Source of the DNA: Massilia glaciei
GTDB taxonomy: Bacteria; Pseudomonadota; Gammaproteobacteria; Burkholderiales; Burkholderiaceae_D
Assembly: GCF_003011895.2 (NCBI RefSeq)
Contig: NZ_PXWF02000265.1
Span: forward strand, 1-35,225
Reading direction: 5' to 3'
Length of the DNA stretch: 35,225 nt
Below the pieces are notes generated by a model. The model was not told the DNA's origin and did not search any database. It saw nothing but the letters and a program-made list of their open reading frames with translations. Positions 8,988-16,980 of the stretch are shown here, piece by piece (the first letter of the stretch is position 1; every line of letters begins with the position of its first letter). The translations under genes were made by a program, and so were the position numbers.

Positions 8988-9512
8988 CTAGTCGATCACC
9001 TTGCAGCTTCCCCGCAGTTTCTGCCCGCCCTTTTCGAGATTGCTGTCGGCCTGGTATTGCATGGTCCGCAGGTTGATCGATTCCTTGACCCAGGTGAAGC
9101 CGAACGAATGATTGCTCGTGGTCATCGACGTCGGGTTGTAGCCGAGTTGGCAGGTCGTCTTGCTGCTGCCCCCCATCCGGGTCCGGTGTTCACCGACATT
9201 GCAGTTCCTCGAGGTCCATTGGTAGTAGCCGGGAGGGCTGACCAGCCAATCGGTGGCAGTGATCTTGTTGTCCGAGGTGATCTTGCCGGTGGTGCAGCGG
9301 TAGATCACGCCCTTTGCGTTCAGATTTGGGGCGGGCGGCAAAGGCAGTTGGTTGACCCGCATCTGCTCCTTCTGTGCGGGCGTCATGTGGTAGATCCTTT
9401 GCTGCTCCATTCCCTGGCTCATGCCGCCCATGAACTCGTCCATGCCTGCGCAGGCGACGAGTGCCACGGGGGCGAGCAGGCAAGTGGCGCGCAACACCGT
9501 TTGAATGCGCAT
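8988..9512 (-). CDS. Lipoprotein, paralogue of 9911-10432
   Basis: This encodes 174 aa with a signal peptide ending in a VALVACAG lipobox. The start at 9512 (MRIQTVLRATC) was chosen because it begins directly at the signal peptide; a longer frame exists upstream but would overlap the neighbouring gene. Shared landmarks with the protein at 9911-10432 include CAGMDEFM, MTPAQ, ITATDWL, a CNVGEH segment and MGGSSKTTC. The mature domain has conserved cysteines (YRCTTGK, RNCNVGE, TTCQLGY, GSCKV) that could form two disulfides. I do not recognise the family. It lies 20 bp after the 88-aa secreted protein gene and is followed by a terminator, so the two form a unit. Confidence 0.78.
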   Translation of the reverse strand: MRIQTVLRATCLLAPVALVACAGMDEFMGGMSQGMEQQRIYHMTPAQKEQMRVNQLPLPPAPNLNAKGVIYRCTTGKITSDNKITATDWLVSPPGYYQWTSRNCNVGEHRTRMGGSSKTTCQLGYNPTSMTTSNHSFGFTWVKESINLRTMQYQADSNLEKGGQKLRGSCKVID

Positions 9513-9532
9513 GGTCGAGGCCCGCACCGCGC

Positions 9533-9799
9533 CTACTTGCAGCGATTCCCGTGGTGGGCGGCCGCCGCGTAGCACGTCCAGGTGCCGTCGCTTTCACGCT
9601 TGCACTCGCTCATCTTGACGCGCGTGATATGGCAGGTGTTGTTTTCGCGGGCCTTCTCATGGGCGCGCCGTTCGGCGTTGCGGGTCGCTTCTTCCTTGGT
9701 GTGGCCATTGCCTTCGACGATGTCGCCGGCCATGGCTGCCGAGCAAACTAACATGCCGATGATGGCCATCGCCTGTGCGCTCTTGGTGAGGATCTTCAT
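9533..9799 (-). CDS. Small secreted cysteine-containing protein
   Basis: This encodes 88 aa with a Sec signal peptide (MKILTKSAQAMAIIGMLVCS, cleavage likely after AAMA). The mature ~63 residues are charged and end with four cysteines in the NNTCHITRVKMSECKRE and WTCYAAAAHHGNRCK segments, suggesting two disulfides and a periplasmic or extracellular location. No family is recognised. It lies 20 bp upstream of the lipoprotein gene at 8988-9512, so the two are probably co-transcribed. Confidence 0.7.
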   Translation of the reverse strand: MKILTKSAQAMAIIGMLVCSAAMAGDIVEGNGHTKEEATRNAERRAHEKARENNTCHITRVKMSECKRESDGTWTCYAAAAHHGNRCK

Positions 9800-9910
9800 G
9801 CTGATTCCTTTCGTGGTTGATTGACTGCGCAGTTTGCTGCGCGCATGGAGTGGAACGGTGCGGCTCTTACAACGGGGTTAAAGACTACAAAACTTTTTTA
9901 TGGGACGCGG

Positions 9911-10432
9911 CTATTCCTTTATCACCTTGCATGTACCGTTGAGCACTTGGGTTCCCTTGCCGAGATTGCTCTTGATCCGGTTCGTCTTCTTGTATTCGTC
10001 GATCGATTCTTCGACATAGCTGCTGCCAAACCAATGTGTCGAGATTGTGATCGACCATGGGTTGTAACGCAATCCGCATGTGGTCTTGGAACTGCCGCCC
10101 ATTGCGGTCTTGTGCTCGCCCACATTGCAGTGGCGCGAGCGCCACTGATAACGCCCAGGCCCACTGATAAGCCAATCGGTCGCCGTGATCTTGTAGTCGG
10201 ACGTCGTTTTCCCATTGGTGCAGCGGAAGATCATACCGGGCGCCTGAAGGTTGGCCGCCGGGGGATATGGCAGGGCGTCGACCCTGGCTTTTTCCCTTTG
10301 GGCCGGCGTCATCATGTGCGCCGTCGTCTGCTGCACGCCGCGCTCCATGCCTTCCATGAACTCGTCCATGCCGGCGCAGGCGACGAGTAACAGGGGGGGC
10401 AACAAACCCAATAAAAGCGCTTTTCTTTGCAT
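9911..10432 (-). CDS. Lipoprotein, paralogue of 8988-9512
   Basis: This encodes 173 aa. The start at 10432 (MQRKALLLGLLPPLLLVACA) begins directly at the lipoprotein signal; an upstream in-frame ATG would add 12 residues with no signal character. After the lipidated Cys comes AGMDEFMEGMERG, close to the AGMDEFMGGMSQG of the gene at 8988. Further identity covers FRCTNGKTTSDYKITATDWL, CNVGEHKTAMGGSSKTTC and LNGTCKVI, so the two arose by duplication. The function is unknown. The signal peptide region contains a seven-base homopolymer that is in frame here, unlike the ones that break other genes in this window. Confidence 0.78.
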   Translation of the reverse strand: MQRKALLLGLLPPLLLVACAGMDEFMEGMERGVQQTTAHMMTPAQREKARVDALPYPPAANLQAPGMIFRCTNGKTTSDYKITATDWLISGPGRYQWRSRHCNVGEHKTAMGGSSKTTCGLRYNPWSITISTHWFGSSYVEESIDEYKKTNRIKSNLGKGTQVLNGTCKVIKE

Positions 10433-10690
10433 ACCAATCGCCTCGATGCGGGCCCCCGTCGACACCACGGGGGCTGGACGGCGGCTGGTTGCTTGTTCCG
10501 AATGTCATGCTTCGGCAACACTAGATGTGCGATAAGGCTATCGTTTCTAAGTCCAATAGGCAACTAAATTCACACTCGTAAATACTTAAAAAAATGAGAA
10601 TGTCGCATCGCCGCTGCAATGCCGCTGCAATGCCGGTGGACGCCGGTGAACCCGACGCAGATGGGTTGACCGGGCGTGGAACCCGGACGG
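10433..10690. promoter_or_regulatory. Non-coding stretch upstream of lipoprotein gene
   Basis: No convincing gene is seen here. The part near 10510-10600 is AT-rich compared with the rest of the window and probably contains the promoter of the minus-strand lipoprotein gene starting at 10432. A short direct repeat (CGCTGCAATGC, twice near 10612-10633) is present, with no evident function. Confidence 0.35.
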
Positions 10691-10717
10691 AAAAAGCTCC
10701 CTTTCGGGAGCTTTTTC
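10691..10717 (-). terminator. Rho-independent terminator of the cys operon
   Basis: AAAAAGCTCCC (10691-10701) pairs perfectly with GGGAGCTTTTT (10706-10716) around a 4-base loop. The hairpin is symmetrical and gives a T-tract on both strands. It lies 45 bp past the cobA stop codon, so its main job is to end the minus-strand sulfate assimilation transcript. Confidence 0.88.
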
Positions 10718-10761
10718 GTTACGACTTGGCGAAGGTGGTTTCGGTCGGGCGGCTTGCCGCG

Positions 10762-11526
10762 TCAGGCACTCAGGCGTCCCGGCACGGGTTCAAGGGCGCC
10801 GGCGTCGTCGGCCTGGTGCTCGCGCAGCTTGAGGGCGTCGCCGAGCATCACGAGCACCGGGCCGTGCGCCGCGCTCAGCCCATGCGCCAGCGTGGCCAGG
10901 GTCAGGCGCACGATGCGCTGGTCGGGCCGGCTGCAGTTTTCAATCACCACCACCGGCGTGTCGGCGCGCCGGCCCTGCGCGAGCAGGCGTTCGGCCGTGA
11001 CGATGGCCTCGCGCCCGCCCATGTACTGCACCAGCGTGTCGGTGTCGGGAATGGCCACGTGGTCCGGATGCGCGGGCGCCGTGCTCGAGGTGAAAAACGC
11101 CACGCTGCGCGCCACGCCGCGCTTGGTCAGCGGTTGCTTGGTCGCCGCCGCCGCGGCCAGCGCGGTGGTGATGCCGGGCACCACCTCGACCTCGATGCCG
11201 GCCTCCTCGAGCGCGCGCAGTTCTTCGTCGGCGCGGCCGAACAGCATCGGGTCGCCCCCTTTCAGGCGCACCACGAGCGCGTACTTGTTGGCCGCGTCGA
11301 CCAACTGCTTGTTGATGAAGGCCTGCGCGGTCGACAACTGGCCGCAGCGCTTGCCGACCCCGATCAACAGCGCCTGCGGGCACAGGGCCAGCATCTCGTC
11401 GGTCACCAATGCGTCGTGCAGGACGACGTCGGCCCGCGCGAGCAGGCGCGCGCCGCGCAGGGTGATCAGGTCCTGGGCGCCGGGGCCGGCGCCGACCAGA
11501 TAGACTTTTCCGAGAGGTGCTGACAT
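10762..11526 (-). CDS. cobA: Uroporphyrinogen-III C-methyltransferase
   Basis: This 254-aa SUMT enzyme transfers two methyl groups from SAM to uroporphyrinogen III to give precorrin-2, the first step towards siroheme. Key motifs are GKVYLVGAGPGAQDLITLRG near the N-terminus, RLKGGDPMLFGR (residues ~88-99) and VVPGITTALAAAAATKQPLT. It is a stand-alone methyltransferase, lacking the dehydrogenase/ferrochelatase N-terminal half of enteric CysG. It is the last gene of the sulfate operon, 13 bp after cysN, which fits siroheme supply for CysI. The NAD-dependent precorrin-2 dehydrogenase is not in this window. Confidence 0.95.
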   Translation of the reverse strand: MSAPLGKVYLVGAGPGAQDLITLRGARLLARADVVLHDALVTDEMLALCPQALLIGVGKRCGQLSTAQAFINKQLVDAANKYALVVRLKGGDPMLFGRADEELRALEEAGIEVEVVPGITTALAAAAATKQPLTKRGVARSVAFFTSSTAPAHPDHVAIPDTDTLVQYMGGREAIVTAERLLAQGRRADTPVVVIENCSRPDQRIVRLTLATLAHGLSAAHGPVLVMLGDALKLREHQADDAGALEPVPGRLSA

Positions 11527-11539
11527 GGGGCGGCTCCTG

Positions 11540-12847
11540 TCAGCGCGCGATCCGGATCATGCCCGCGGCGACCGTCTGGTGCGTCACCTCGTCGATCAGG
11601 ATGAAGGCGCCGGTGGCGCGGATCTCGTCGTAGGCGTCGGCGGCCAGCGGCTGCTGCACGGTCAGCGAAATGCGCGCGATGTCGTTGAGCTTGAGCCTCT
11701 CGGCCGCGTGCCGCTCCTGCGTGTTGATGTCGAGCAGGGTGTCGATGCCGGTCACCTTGGCCGAGGTCTGGCGCGTGCCGTGCTTGATCCAGTACTTGCG
11801 GCGCGTGTCGAGCGGCTCGTCGGACATCCAGCAGACGTCGGCCTGCAGGTTTTTGAGCAGCGTGGCTGGCTGCTCGGCACCGGCGAGCAGGTCGCCGCGC
11901 GAGACGTCGAGGTATTCGTTGAGCAAAATGGTGACCGACTGGCCCACCACCGCGCTCTGGTGCGAACCCTCGAGCGTGACGATGTCTTTGACGGTGGCGC
12001 GCTGGCCCGACGGCTGCACCACGAGCGTGTCGCCGACGCTGACCTTGCCCGCCTCGATGCGGCCCATGTAGCCGCGGAAGTCGTTGGCCTCGTGGCCGTT
12101 GTGGCGCGCCACCAGCTGCACCGGAAAGCGGAACGGGGCGTCGTGCGATTCGTCGTAGACCGACAGCGACTCGAGCAGCGAGATCAGCGTCGGGCCCTGG
12201 TACCAGTCCATCTGCGCGCTCGGCTCGACGACGTTGTCGCCGGTGAGCGCCGACAGCGGGATCGGGGTGATGTCCTTGAGGCCGAGCGTGGCCGCGAATT
12301 CGCGGTAGGCCTTGACGATGCGCTCGTAGATGGCCTGGTCGTAGTCGATCAGGTCCATCTTGTTGACGGCCACGACCACGTGCTCGATCTGCAGCAGGTG
12401 CGCGATGGTCGAGTGGCGCTTGGTCTGGATCAGCAGGTCGACCCCGCCGTCCTCGCGCAGCTTGACCTTGGAGACGTCGATCAGGATGATGACGGCGTCG
12501 GCGGTCGAGGCGCCCGTGACCATGTTGCGCGTGTACTGCTCGTGGCCCGGGGTGTCGGCGATGATGAACTTGCGCTTGGGCGTGGCGAAGTAGCGGTAGG
12601 CCACGTCGATCGTGATGCCCTGTTCGCGCTCGGCCTCGAGGCCGTCGGTCAGCAGCGACAGGTCGACCGCGTCGCCGACGGTGCGCTTGTGCTTGGAGCG
12701 CGACATGGCGTCGAGCTGGTCGGCGAAGATGCCCTTGCTGTCGAACAGCAGGCGGCCGATCAGGGTGCTCTTGCCGTCATCGACCGAACCGGCGGTGATG
12801 AAGCGCAGCAGGCCCGCTGTGTTGAGGTTTTGGGTAATGGCGGTCAT
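11540..12847 (-). CDS. cysN: Sulfate adenylyltransferase large subunit CysN
   Basis: This 435-aa GTPase subunit of ATP sulfurylase couples GTP hydrolysis to APS formation by CysD. The GTP-binding motifs are all present: GSVDDGKSTLIG (P-loop), DTPGHEQYTRNM (G3) and NKMDL (G4), followed by EF-Tu-like beta-barrel domains. It ends at IRIAR with no APS kinase (CysC) fusion, in line with a CysH that uses APS directly. The start at 12847 overlaps the cysD stop in a TGATG junction; the frame extends further upstream but that part lies inside cysD. Confidence 0.97.
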   Translation of the reverse strand: MTAITQNLNTAGLLRFITAGSVDDGKSTLIGRLLFDSKGIFADQLDAMSRSKHKRTVGDAVDLSLLTDGLEAEREQGITIDVAYRYFATPKRKFIIADTPGHEQYTRNMVTGASTADAVIILIDVSKVKLREDGGVDLLIQTKRHSTIAHLLQIEHVVVAVNKMDLIDYDQAIYERIVKAYREFAATLGLKDITPIPLSALTGDNVVEPSAQMDWYQGPTLISLLESLSVYDESHDAPFRFPVQLVARHNGHEANDFRGYMGRIEAGKVSVGDTLVVQPSGQRATVKDIVTLEGSHQSAVVGQSVTILLNEYLDVSRGDLLAGAEQPATLLKNLQADVCWMSDEPLDTRRKYWIKHGTRQTSAKVTGIDTLLDINTQERHAAERLKLNDIARISLTVQQPLAADAYDEIRATGAFILIDEVTHQTVAAGMIRIAR

Positions 12848-13785
12848 CAGAAGTATCCTGCTTTCTTGCGTTTTTCCATCGACGCTTCGGAGGTCTGGTC
12901 GTCCATCCGGGTGGCGCCGCGTTCGGTGATCTGGGTGACCGCGGTCTCGGCGATGATCTGCTCGACCGTGGAGGCGTCGGACGACACCGGGCAGGTGCAC
13001 GAGATGTCGCCCACGGTGCGGAAGCGCACCACTTGGGTTTCGACCGTCTCGCCCTCGCGCGCCGGGGTCAGGTCGGTCAGCGGCACCAGCAGGCCGTTGC
13101 GTGGGATGACCTTGCGCTCGTGCGCGAAATAGATCGGTGGCAGTTCGAGTTTTTCGCGGGCGATGTACTGCCACACGTCGAGCTCGGTCCAGTTCGAGAT
13201 CGGGAACACGCGCATGTTCTCGCCCGGATGGACGCGCGTGTTGTACAAGTCCCAAAGCTCGGGGCGCTGCGCCTTTGGATCCCACTGGCCGAATTCGTCG
13301 CGGAACGAGAAGATGCGCTCCTTGGCGCGCGCTTTTTCCTCGTCGCGGCGGGCGCCGCCGATGCAGGCGTCGAATTTGTGTTCGGCGATGGTCTCGAGCA
13401 GGGTGACCGCCTGCGCCGCGTTGCGCGAGTCGGTGGCCGGGTTGCGCAGGCGCACGGTGCCGCGCTTGATCGAGTCCTCGACCGAGCCGACGATCAGGCG
13501 CTCGCCCAGTTCGGCGGCGCGCTTGTCGCGGAAGGTGATGACCTCGTCGAAGTTGTGGCCGGTGTCGATGTGCACCAGCGGGAACGGGAATTTGCCGGGG
13601 CGGAAGGCCTTTTCGGCCAGGCGCAGCAGGACGACCGAGTCTTTGCCGCCCGAGAACAGCAGGGCGGGATTGGCGCATTCGGCCGCCACCTCGCGCATGA
13701 TGTGGATGGCTTCCGATTCGAGCGCGTCGAGGTGGCGCGCGTTCAGGTCGGACAGGCCGCGCGGGAGTTCTGTGAGTGTGTTCAT
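12847..13785 (-). CDS. cysD: Sulfate adenylyltransferase small subunit CysD
   Basis: This 312-aa catalytic subunit of ATP sulfurylase makes adenosine 5'-phosphosulfate from ATP and sulfate. The PP-loop motif SGGKDSVVLLRLAEKAF lies at about residues 45-61, and HIDTGHNFDEVITFRD follows. The C-terminus (RMDDQTSEASMEKRKKAGYF) is the standard CysD ending. It overlaps cysN by one base and starts 36 bp after the cysH stop. Confidence 0.97.
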   Translation of the reverse strand: MNTLTELPRGLSDLNARHLDALESEAIHIMREVAAECANPALLFSGGKDSVVLLRLAEKAFRPGKFPFPLVHIDTGHNFDEVITFRDKRAAELGERLIVGSVEDSIKRGTVRLRNPATDSRNAAQAVTLLETIAEHKFDACIGGARRDEEKARAKERIFSFRDEFGQWDPKAQRPELWDLYNTRVHPGENMRVFPISNWTELDVWQYIAREKLELPPIYFAHERKVIPRNGLLVPLTDLTPAREGETVETQVVRFRTVGDISCTCPVSSDASTVEQIIAETAVTQITERGATRMDDQTSEASMEKRKKAGYF

Positions 13786-13821
13786 GGCTTAGCCTTGTTT
13801 TGTTCTATGATGCGCGTGGCT

Positions 13822-14538
13822 TCAAGCCGCCACGGATTTGATGCGAATCAGTTTGCCGTCGACCAGGTGCAGGCCGCATTCTTTCGAGTCGGGGTTCTCC
13901 CACCACCAGCGGCCGGCGCGCACGTCCTCGCCCGGCTTGACGGCGCGCGTGCAAGGCGCGCAGCCGATCGACGGGAAGCCCTGGTCGTGCAGCGCATTGT
14001 AGGGCACGTCGTTGGCGCGCAGGTAGTGCCAGATGTCGTCCTCGGACCAGTCGGCCAGCGGATTGAACTTGGTCATGCCGTGCGCCGGGTCGTCCTCCTC
14101 GATGGCCAGTTCGGCGCGCGTGCTCGATTGCGCGCGGCGCTGCCCGGTGATCCAGGCCTTGTTGCCGGCCAGGGCGCGCCCCAGGGGCTCGACCTTGCGC
14201 ACGCGGCAGCATTCGCGGCGCATCTCGACGCTGTCGTAAAAGGCGTTCAGGCCGTTCTGCGCGACATAGGCGTCGACCGCCTCGACCCGCGGGCGGAACA
14301 GCGCGATGTCGTAGCCGTAGCGCGCCTTGACCTGGTCGACCACGGCCAGCGTTTCCGGGTGCAGGCGGCCGGTCTCGAGCGAGAAGATCCCGATCGGCAG
14401 ACGCGCCTTGAGAATCAGGTCGGTCAGGACCATGTCTTCGGCGGCCAGGCTGGAGGCGAACACCGCGGGCGAAAATTCAAGCGCGATGCGCGCCAGCGTC
14501 TGCTGCGTGTCGGCGACGAGGGAGGTGATGTAGGACAT
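13822..14538 (-). CDS. cysH: APS reductase CysH (4Fe-4S type)
   Basis: This encodes 238 aa. The start at 14538 (MSYITSLVADTQQ) lies 2 bp after the DUF934 stop; longer upstream extensions lie inside the DUF934 gene. Two cysteine pairs, C110-C111 (RRECCRVRKVEPL) and C193-C196 (IGCAPCTRAV), are the ligands that mark iron-sulfur APS reductases rather than PAPS reductases. The catalytic ECGLH motif has C221. The enzyme reduces APS to sulfite with thioredoxin. No CysC or PAPS phosphatase is nearby, which agrees with APS use. Confidence 0.95.
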   Translation of the reverse strand: MSYITSLVADTQQTLARIALEFSPAVFASSLAAEDMVLTDLILKARLPIGIFSLETGRLHPETLAVVDQVKARYGYDIALFRPRVEAVDAYVAQNGLNAFYDSVEMRRECCRVRKVEPLGRALAGNKAWITGQRRAQSSTRAELAIEEDDPAHGMTKFNPLADWSEDDIWHYLRANDVPYNALHDQGFPSIGCAPCTRAVKPGEDVRAGRWWWENPDSKECGLHLVDGKLIRIKSVAA

Positions 14539-14540
14539 GC

Positions 14541-15101
14541 TCAGATCCCGTAGCCGATGTCGCCGCTCTCGACGCGCACGTCGCGCTCGTGGCGGCGGTA
14601 CAGGGGCGACTTCTGGTCGACCGAGGCCTGGTACACCTCGGAGAACACGGTCAGTCCCTTGAGCGCGTCGTCGATGCTGCGGTCGGGGCGGGTGTCGAAG
14701 GCGTCGAAGCCGACGCGCTGCATGGCGAACAATTGGTCGCGCAGGACGTCGCCGATGGCGCGCAACTCGCCCTGGTAGCCCAGGCGCATGCGCAGGTTGT
14801 AGGCGATCGAGTAGCCGCGGCCGTCGGTGAACTTGGGGAAGTCGACCGCGACCACGCCGAAGCGCGAAAGGTCGTCCTTGAGCGTCTCGGGCCGCTCGTC
14901 GCTGGCCAGCCACACGCCAAGCTCGTTGCGGGCGGCGAGCGTGTCGCGCTGCGCCAGCCACACGGCCAGCGGCACGATCACCTTGCCTGCGGCGACGGTG
15001 GCGGCCTCGGCGCTCTGGCCCTCGGCCAGGCGCAGCAGGGTCCAGTCGTCGGCGACGACGGCGCGGTGTTTGATGATCTGCTTCGTTTGCGCGTCAGACA
15101 T
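14541..15101 (-). CDS. DUF934 protein of the sulfate operon
   Basis: This encodes 186 aa of the DUF934 family, almost always found beside cysI and cysH in proteobacteria. The start at 15101 (MSDAQTKQIIKHRAVV) overlaps the cysI stop by 8 bp; the frame continues upstream only inside cysI. Visible features include RFGVVAVDFPKFTDGRGYSI and a basic segment YNLRMRLGYQGELRAIGDVL, both family-typical. The biochemical role is not settled. The tight coupling between cysI and cysH suggests it assists sulfite reductase or electron delivery to it; that is inference. Confidence 0.9.
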   Translation of the reverse strand: MSDAQTKQIIKHRAVVADDWTLLRLAEGQSAEAATVAAGKVIVPLAVWLAQRDTLAARNELGVWLASDERPETLKDDLSRFGVVAVDFPKFTDGRGYSIAYNLRMRLGYQGELRAIGDVLRDQLFAMQRVGFDAFDTRPDRSIDDALKGLTVFSEVYQASVDQKSPLYRRHERDVRVESGDIGYGI

Positions 15102-16782
15102 ATTCGTCCTCTCCAACCAGTTGGCCCGCCTTGATCGGCGTGGCGTACACATATTCTTTGAACGGCGCGACGCCGATCCTTTGCACGGTGGCGGCGAAGT
15201 GTTCGTCCTCCTGGCGGTCGCGCACATAGACGTTGAGCAGGCGGCCGATGACCTCGGGCATTTGCAGCGCCGAGAACGAGGGGCCGATGATCTTGCCTAT
15301 GGCCGGGGCGTTGCCCTGCGCGCCGCCGATCGAGACCTGGTACCACTCGCTGCCGTCCTTGTCGACCCCGAGCACGCCGATGCTGCCGACGTGGTGGTGG
15401 CCGCAGGCGTTGATGCAGCCCGAGATGTTCAGTTCGATCTCGCCGATGTCGTGCTGGAAGTCGATGTTGTCGAAGCGCTCGGCGATGGCGGCGGCGATCG
15501 GCAGCGACTTGGCGTTGGCGAGCGAGCAGAAGTCGCCGCCCGGGCAGCAGATCATGTCGGTCAGCAGGCCGATGTTGGGCGTGGCCAGGCCGCGCGCCTT
15601 GACCTCTTGCCACAGCGTGAACAGGAGCGATTGCTCGACGTCGGCCAGCACCAGGTTCTGTTCGTGGGTCACGCGCAGTTCGCCGAAGGCGTAGCGGTCG
15701 GCCAGTTCGGCCACGAAGTCGATCTGCTCGGCGGTCGCGTCGCCCGGCGGCACGCCGGTCTTTTTAAGCGACAGCACCACGACCGCGTAGCCGGGCACCT
15801 TGTGCCGCTTGACGTTGCGCTTGACCCAGTTGGCGTAGGCCTTGTTGTCCTCGTGGCCGGCCAGCGGGTCGGTCTCGGGCAGCGTCTTGTAGGCCGGCGG
15901 CGTGAAGTAGGCCGCCACGCGCGCCATTTCGTCGGTCGTAAGGGTCGATGCGCTGCCTTCGAGGTCGGCCCATTCGGCTTCGACCTGGCGCGTGAATTCC
16001 TCGACGCCGACGGCTTTGAGCAGGATCTTGATGCGCGCCTTGTACTTGTTGTCGCGCCGGCCGTACTGGTTGTAGACGCGCATGACCGCTTCGATGTAGG
16101 TCAGCATGTGCTGCCATGGCAGGAACTCGCGTACCACGCTGCCCAGGATTGGGGTGCGGCCCATGCCGCCGCCGACCATGACCTGGAAGCCGATCTCGCC
16201 GGCCTCGTTGCGCAGCACCGTCAGGCCGATGTCGTGCACGGCGATGGCCGCGCGGTCGGTCTCGGCGCCGTTGATGGCGACCTTGAACTTGCGCGGCAGG
16301 GCGGCGAACTCGGGATGGAAGGTGCTCCATTGGCGCAGCACCTCGGCGTACGGGCGCGGATCGATGATCTCGTCGAAGGCGACGCCGGCGTATTCGTCGG
16401 ACGTGATGTTGCGGATGCAGTTGCCCGAGGTTTGGATCGCGTGCATCTCGACCGAGGCGAGGTCGGCCAGGATGTCGGGCGTCTGCTCGAGCTCGATCCA
16501 GTTGAACTGGATGTTCTGGCGCGTCGTGAAGTGGCCGTAGCCGCGGTCGTACTTGCGCGCGATGTGCGCGAACATGCGCATCTGCGCCGACGACAGCAGG
16601 CCGTAGGGCACGGCGATGCGCAGCATGTAGGCGTGGCGCTGCATGTACAGGCCGTTTTGCAGGCGCAGCGGCACGAATTCTTCTTCGGTCAGCTCGCCGC
16701 CGATGCGGCGCTGCACCTGGTCGCGGTACTGGGCGATGCGTTCCCTGACGATGAGGTGGTCGTACTGGTCATAACGATACAT
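15094..16782 (-). CDS. cysI: Sulfite/nitrite reductase hemoprotein CysI
   Basis: This 562-aa siroheme and 4Fe-4S enzyme reduces sulfite to sulfide with six electrons. The start at 16782 gives MYRYDQYDHLIVRERI, preceded by an AGGA at a suitable distance; a longer frame to 16830 has no such start signal. Substrate-side residues lie in HFTTRQNIQFNWIEL. The cluster ligands are the C-x5-C of CCPGGDFC and the C-x3-C of GCINACGHH. No flavoprotein CysJ is encoded nearby, so ferredoxin or another donor is likely. It is the first gene of the operon and diverges from the cysB-like regulator. Confidence 0.94.
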   Translation of the reverse strand: MYRYDQYDHLIVRERIAQYRDQVQRRIGGELTEEEFVPLRLQNGLYMQRHAYMLRIAVPYGLLSSAQMRMFAHIARKYDRGYGHFTTRQNIQFNWIELEQTPDILADLASVEMHAIQTSGNCIRNITSDEYAGVAFDEIIDPRPYAEVLRQWSTFHPEFAALPRKFKVAINGAETDRAAIAVHDIGLTVLRNEAGEIGFQVMVGGGMGRTPILGSVVREFLPWQHMLTYIEAVMRVYNQYGRRDNKYKARIKILLKAVGVEEFTRQVEAEWADLEGSASTLTTDEMARVAAYFTPPAYKTLPETDPLAGHEDNKAYANWVKRNVKRHKVPGYAVVVLSLKKTGVPPGDATAEQIDFVAELADRYAFGELRVTHEQNLVLADVEQSLLFTLWQEVKARGLATPNIGLLTDMICCPGGDFCSLANAKSLPIAAAIAERFDNIDFQHDIGEIELNISGCINACGHHHVGSIGVLGVDKDGSEWYQVSIGGAQGNAPAIGKIIGPSFSALQMPEVIGRLLNVYVRDRQEDEHFAATVQRIGVAPFKEYVYATPIKAGQLVGEDEYV

Positions 16783-16980
16783 GTGTAATCCTATTAATTC
16801 GGGCCGGTTGCGGGAAGGACGGCGATACACTCCCCCTAAACTAGGCTCAATGGTAATAAACTGCGGCTATATTCCAAACAACAGAGAATTTATTTGCTTA
16901 TATGCGTTACAGGCATAAGCATTCTTATAAAATGTGGCGTGGCATCGTGTCGCTTAGCATTATTACCCGAGAATCGAGAA
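16783..16980. promoter_or_regulatory. Divergent control region cysI / cysB
   Basis: This 198-bp gap is AT-rich against the rest of the window and must drive both the minus-strand cys operon and the plus-strand regulator. It contains a perfect 7-bp inverted repeat, TGCTTAT (16895-16901) and ATAAGCA (16915-16921), separated by 13 bp. Further AT-rich segments (ATTCTTATAAAATG at about 16921) flank it. The spacing is compatible with a LysR-family dimer site, so it is a candidate CysB operator. No footprint-level evidence exists in the sequence. Confidence 0.5.

Noticed and set aside
10594-10761. Small plus-strand protein in the gap before cobA
   Set aside because: The frame runs through the operon terminator and into antisense cobA, has no ribosome site and no family-like segment.
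14827-16788. 653-codon plus-strand frame opposite cysI
   Set aside because: It is very long, but cysI on the other strand has all cluster ligands and family motifs. The frame is an artefact of codon bias.
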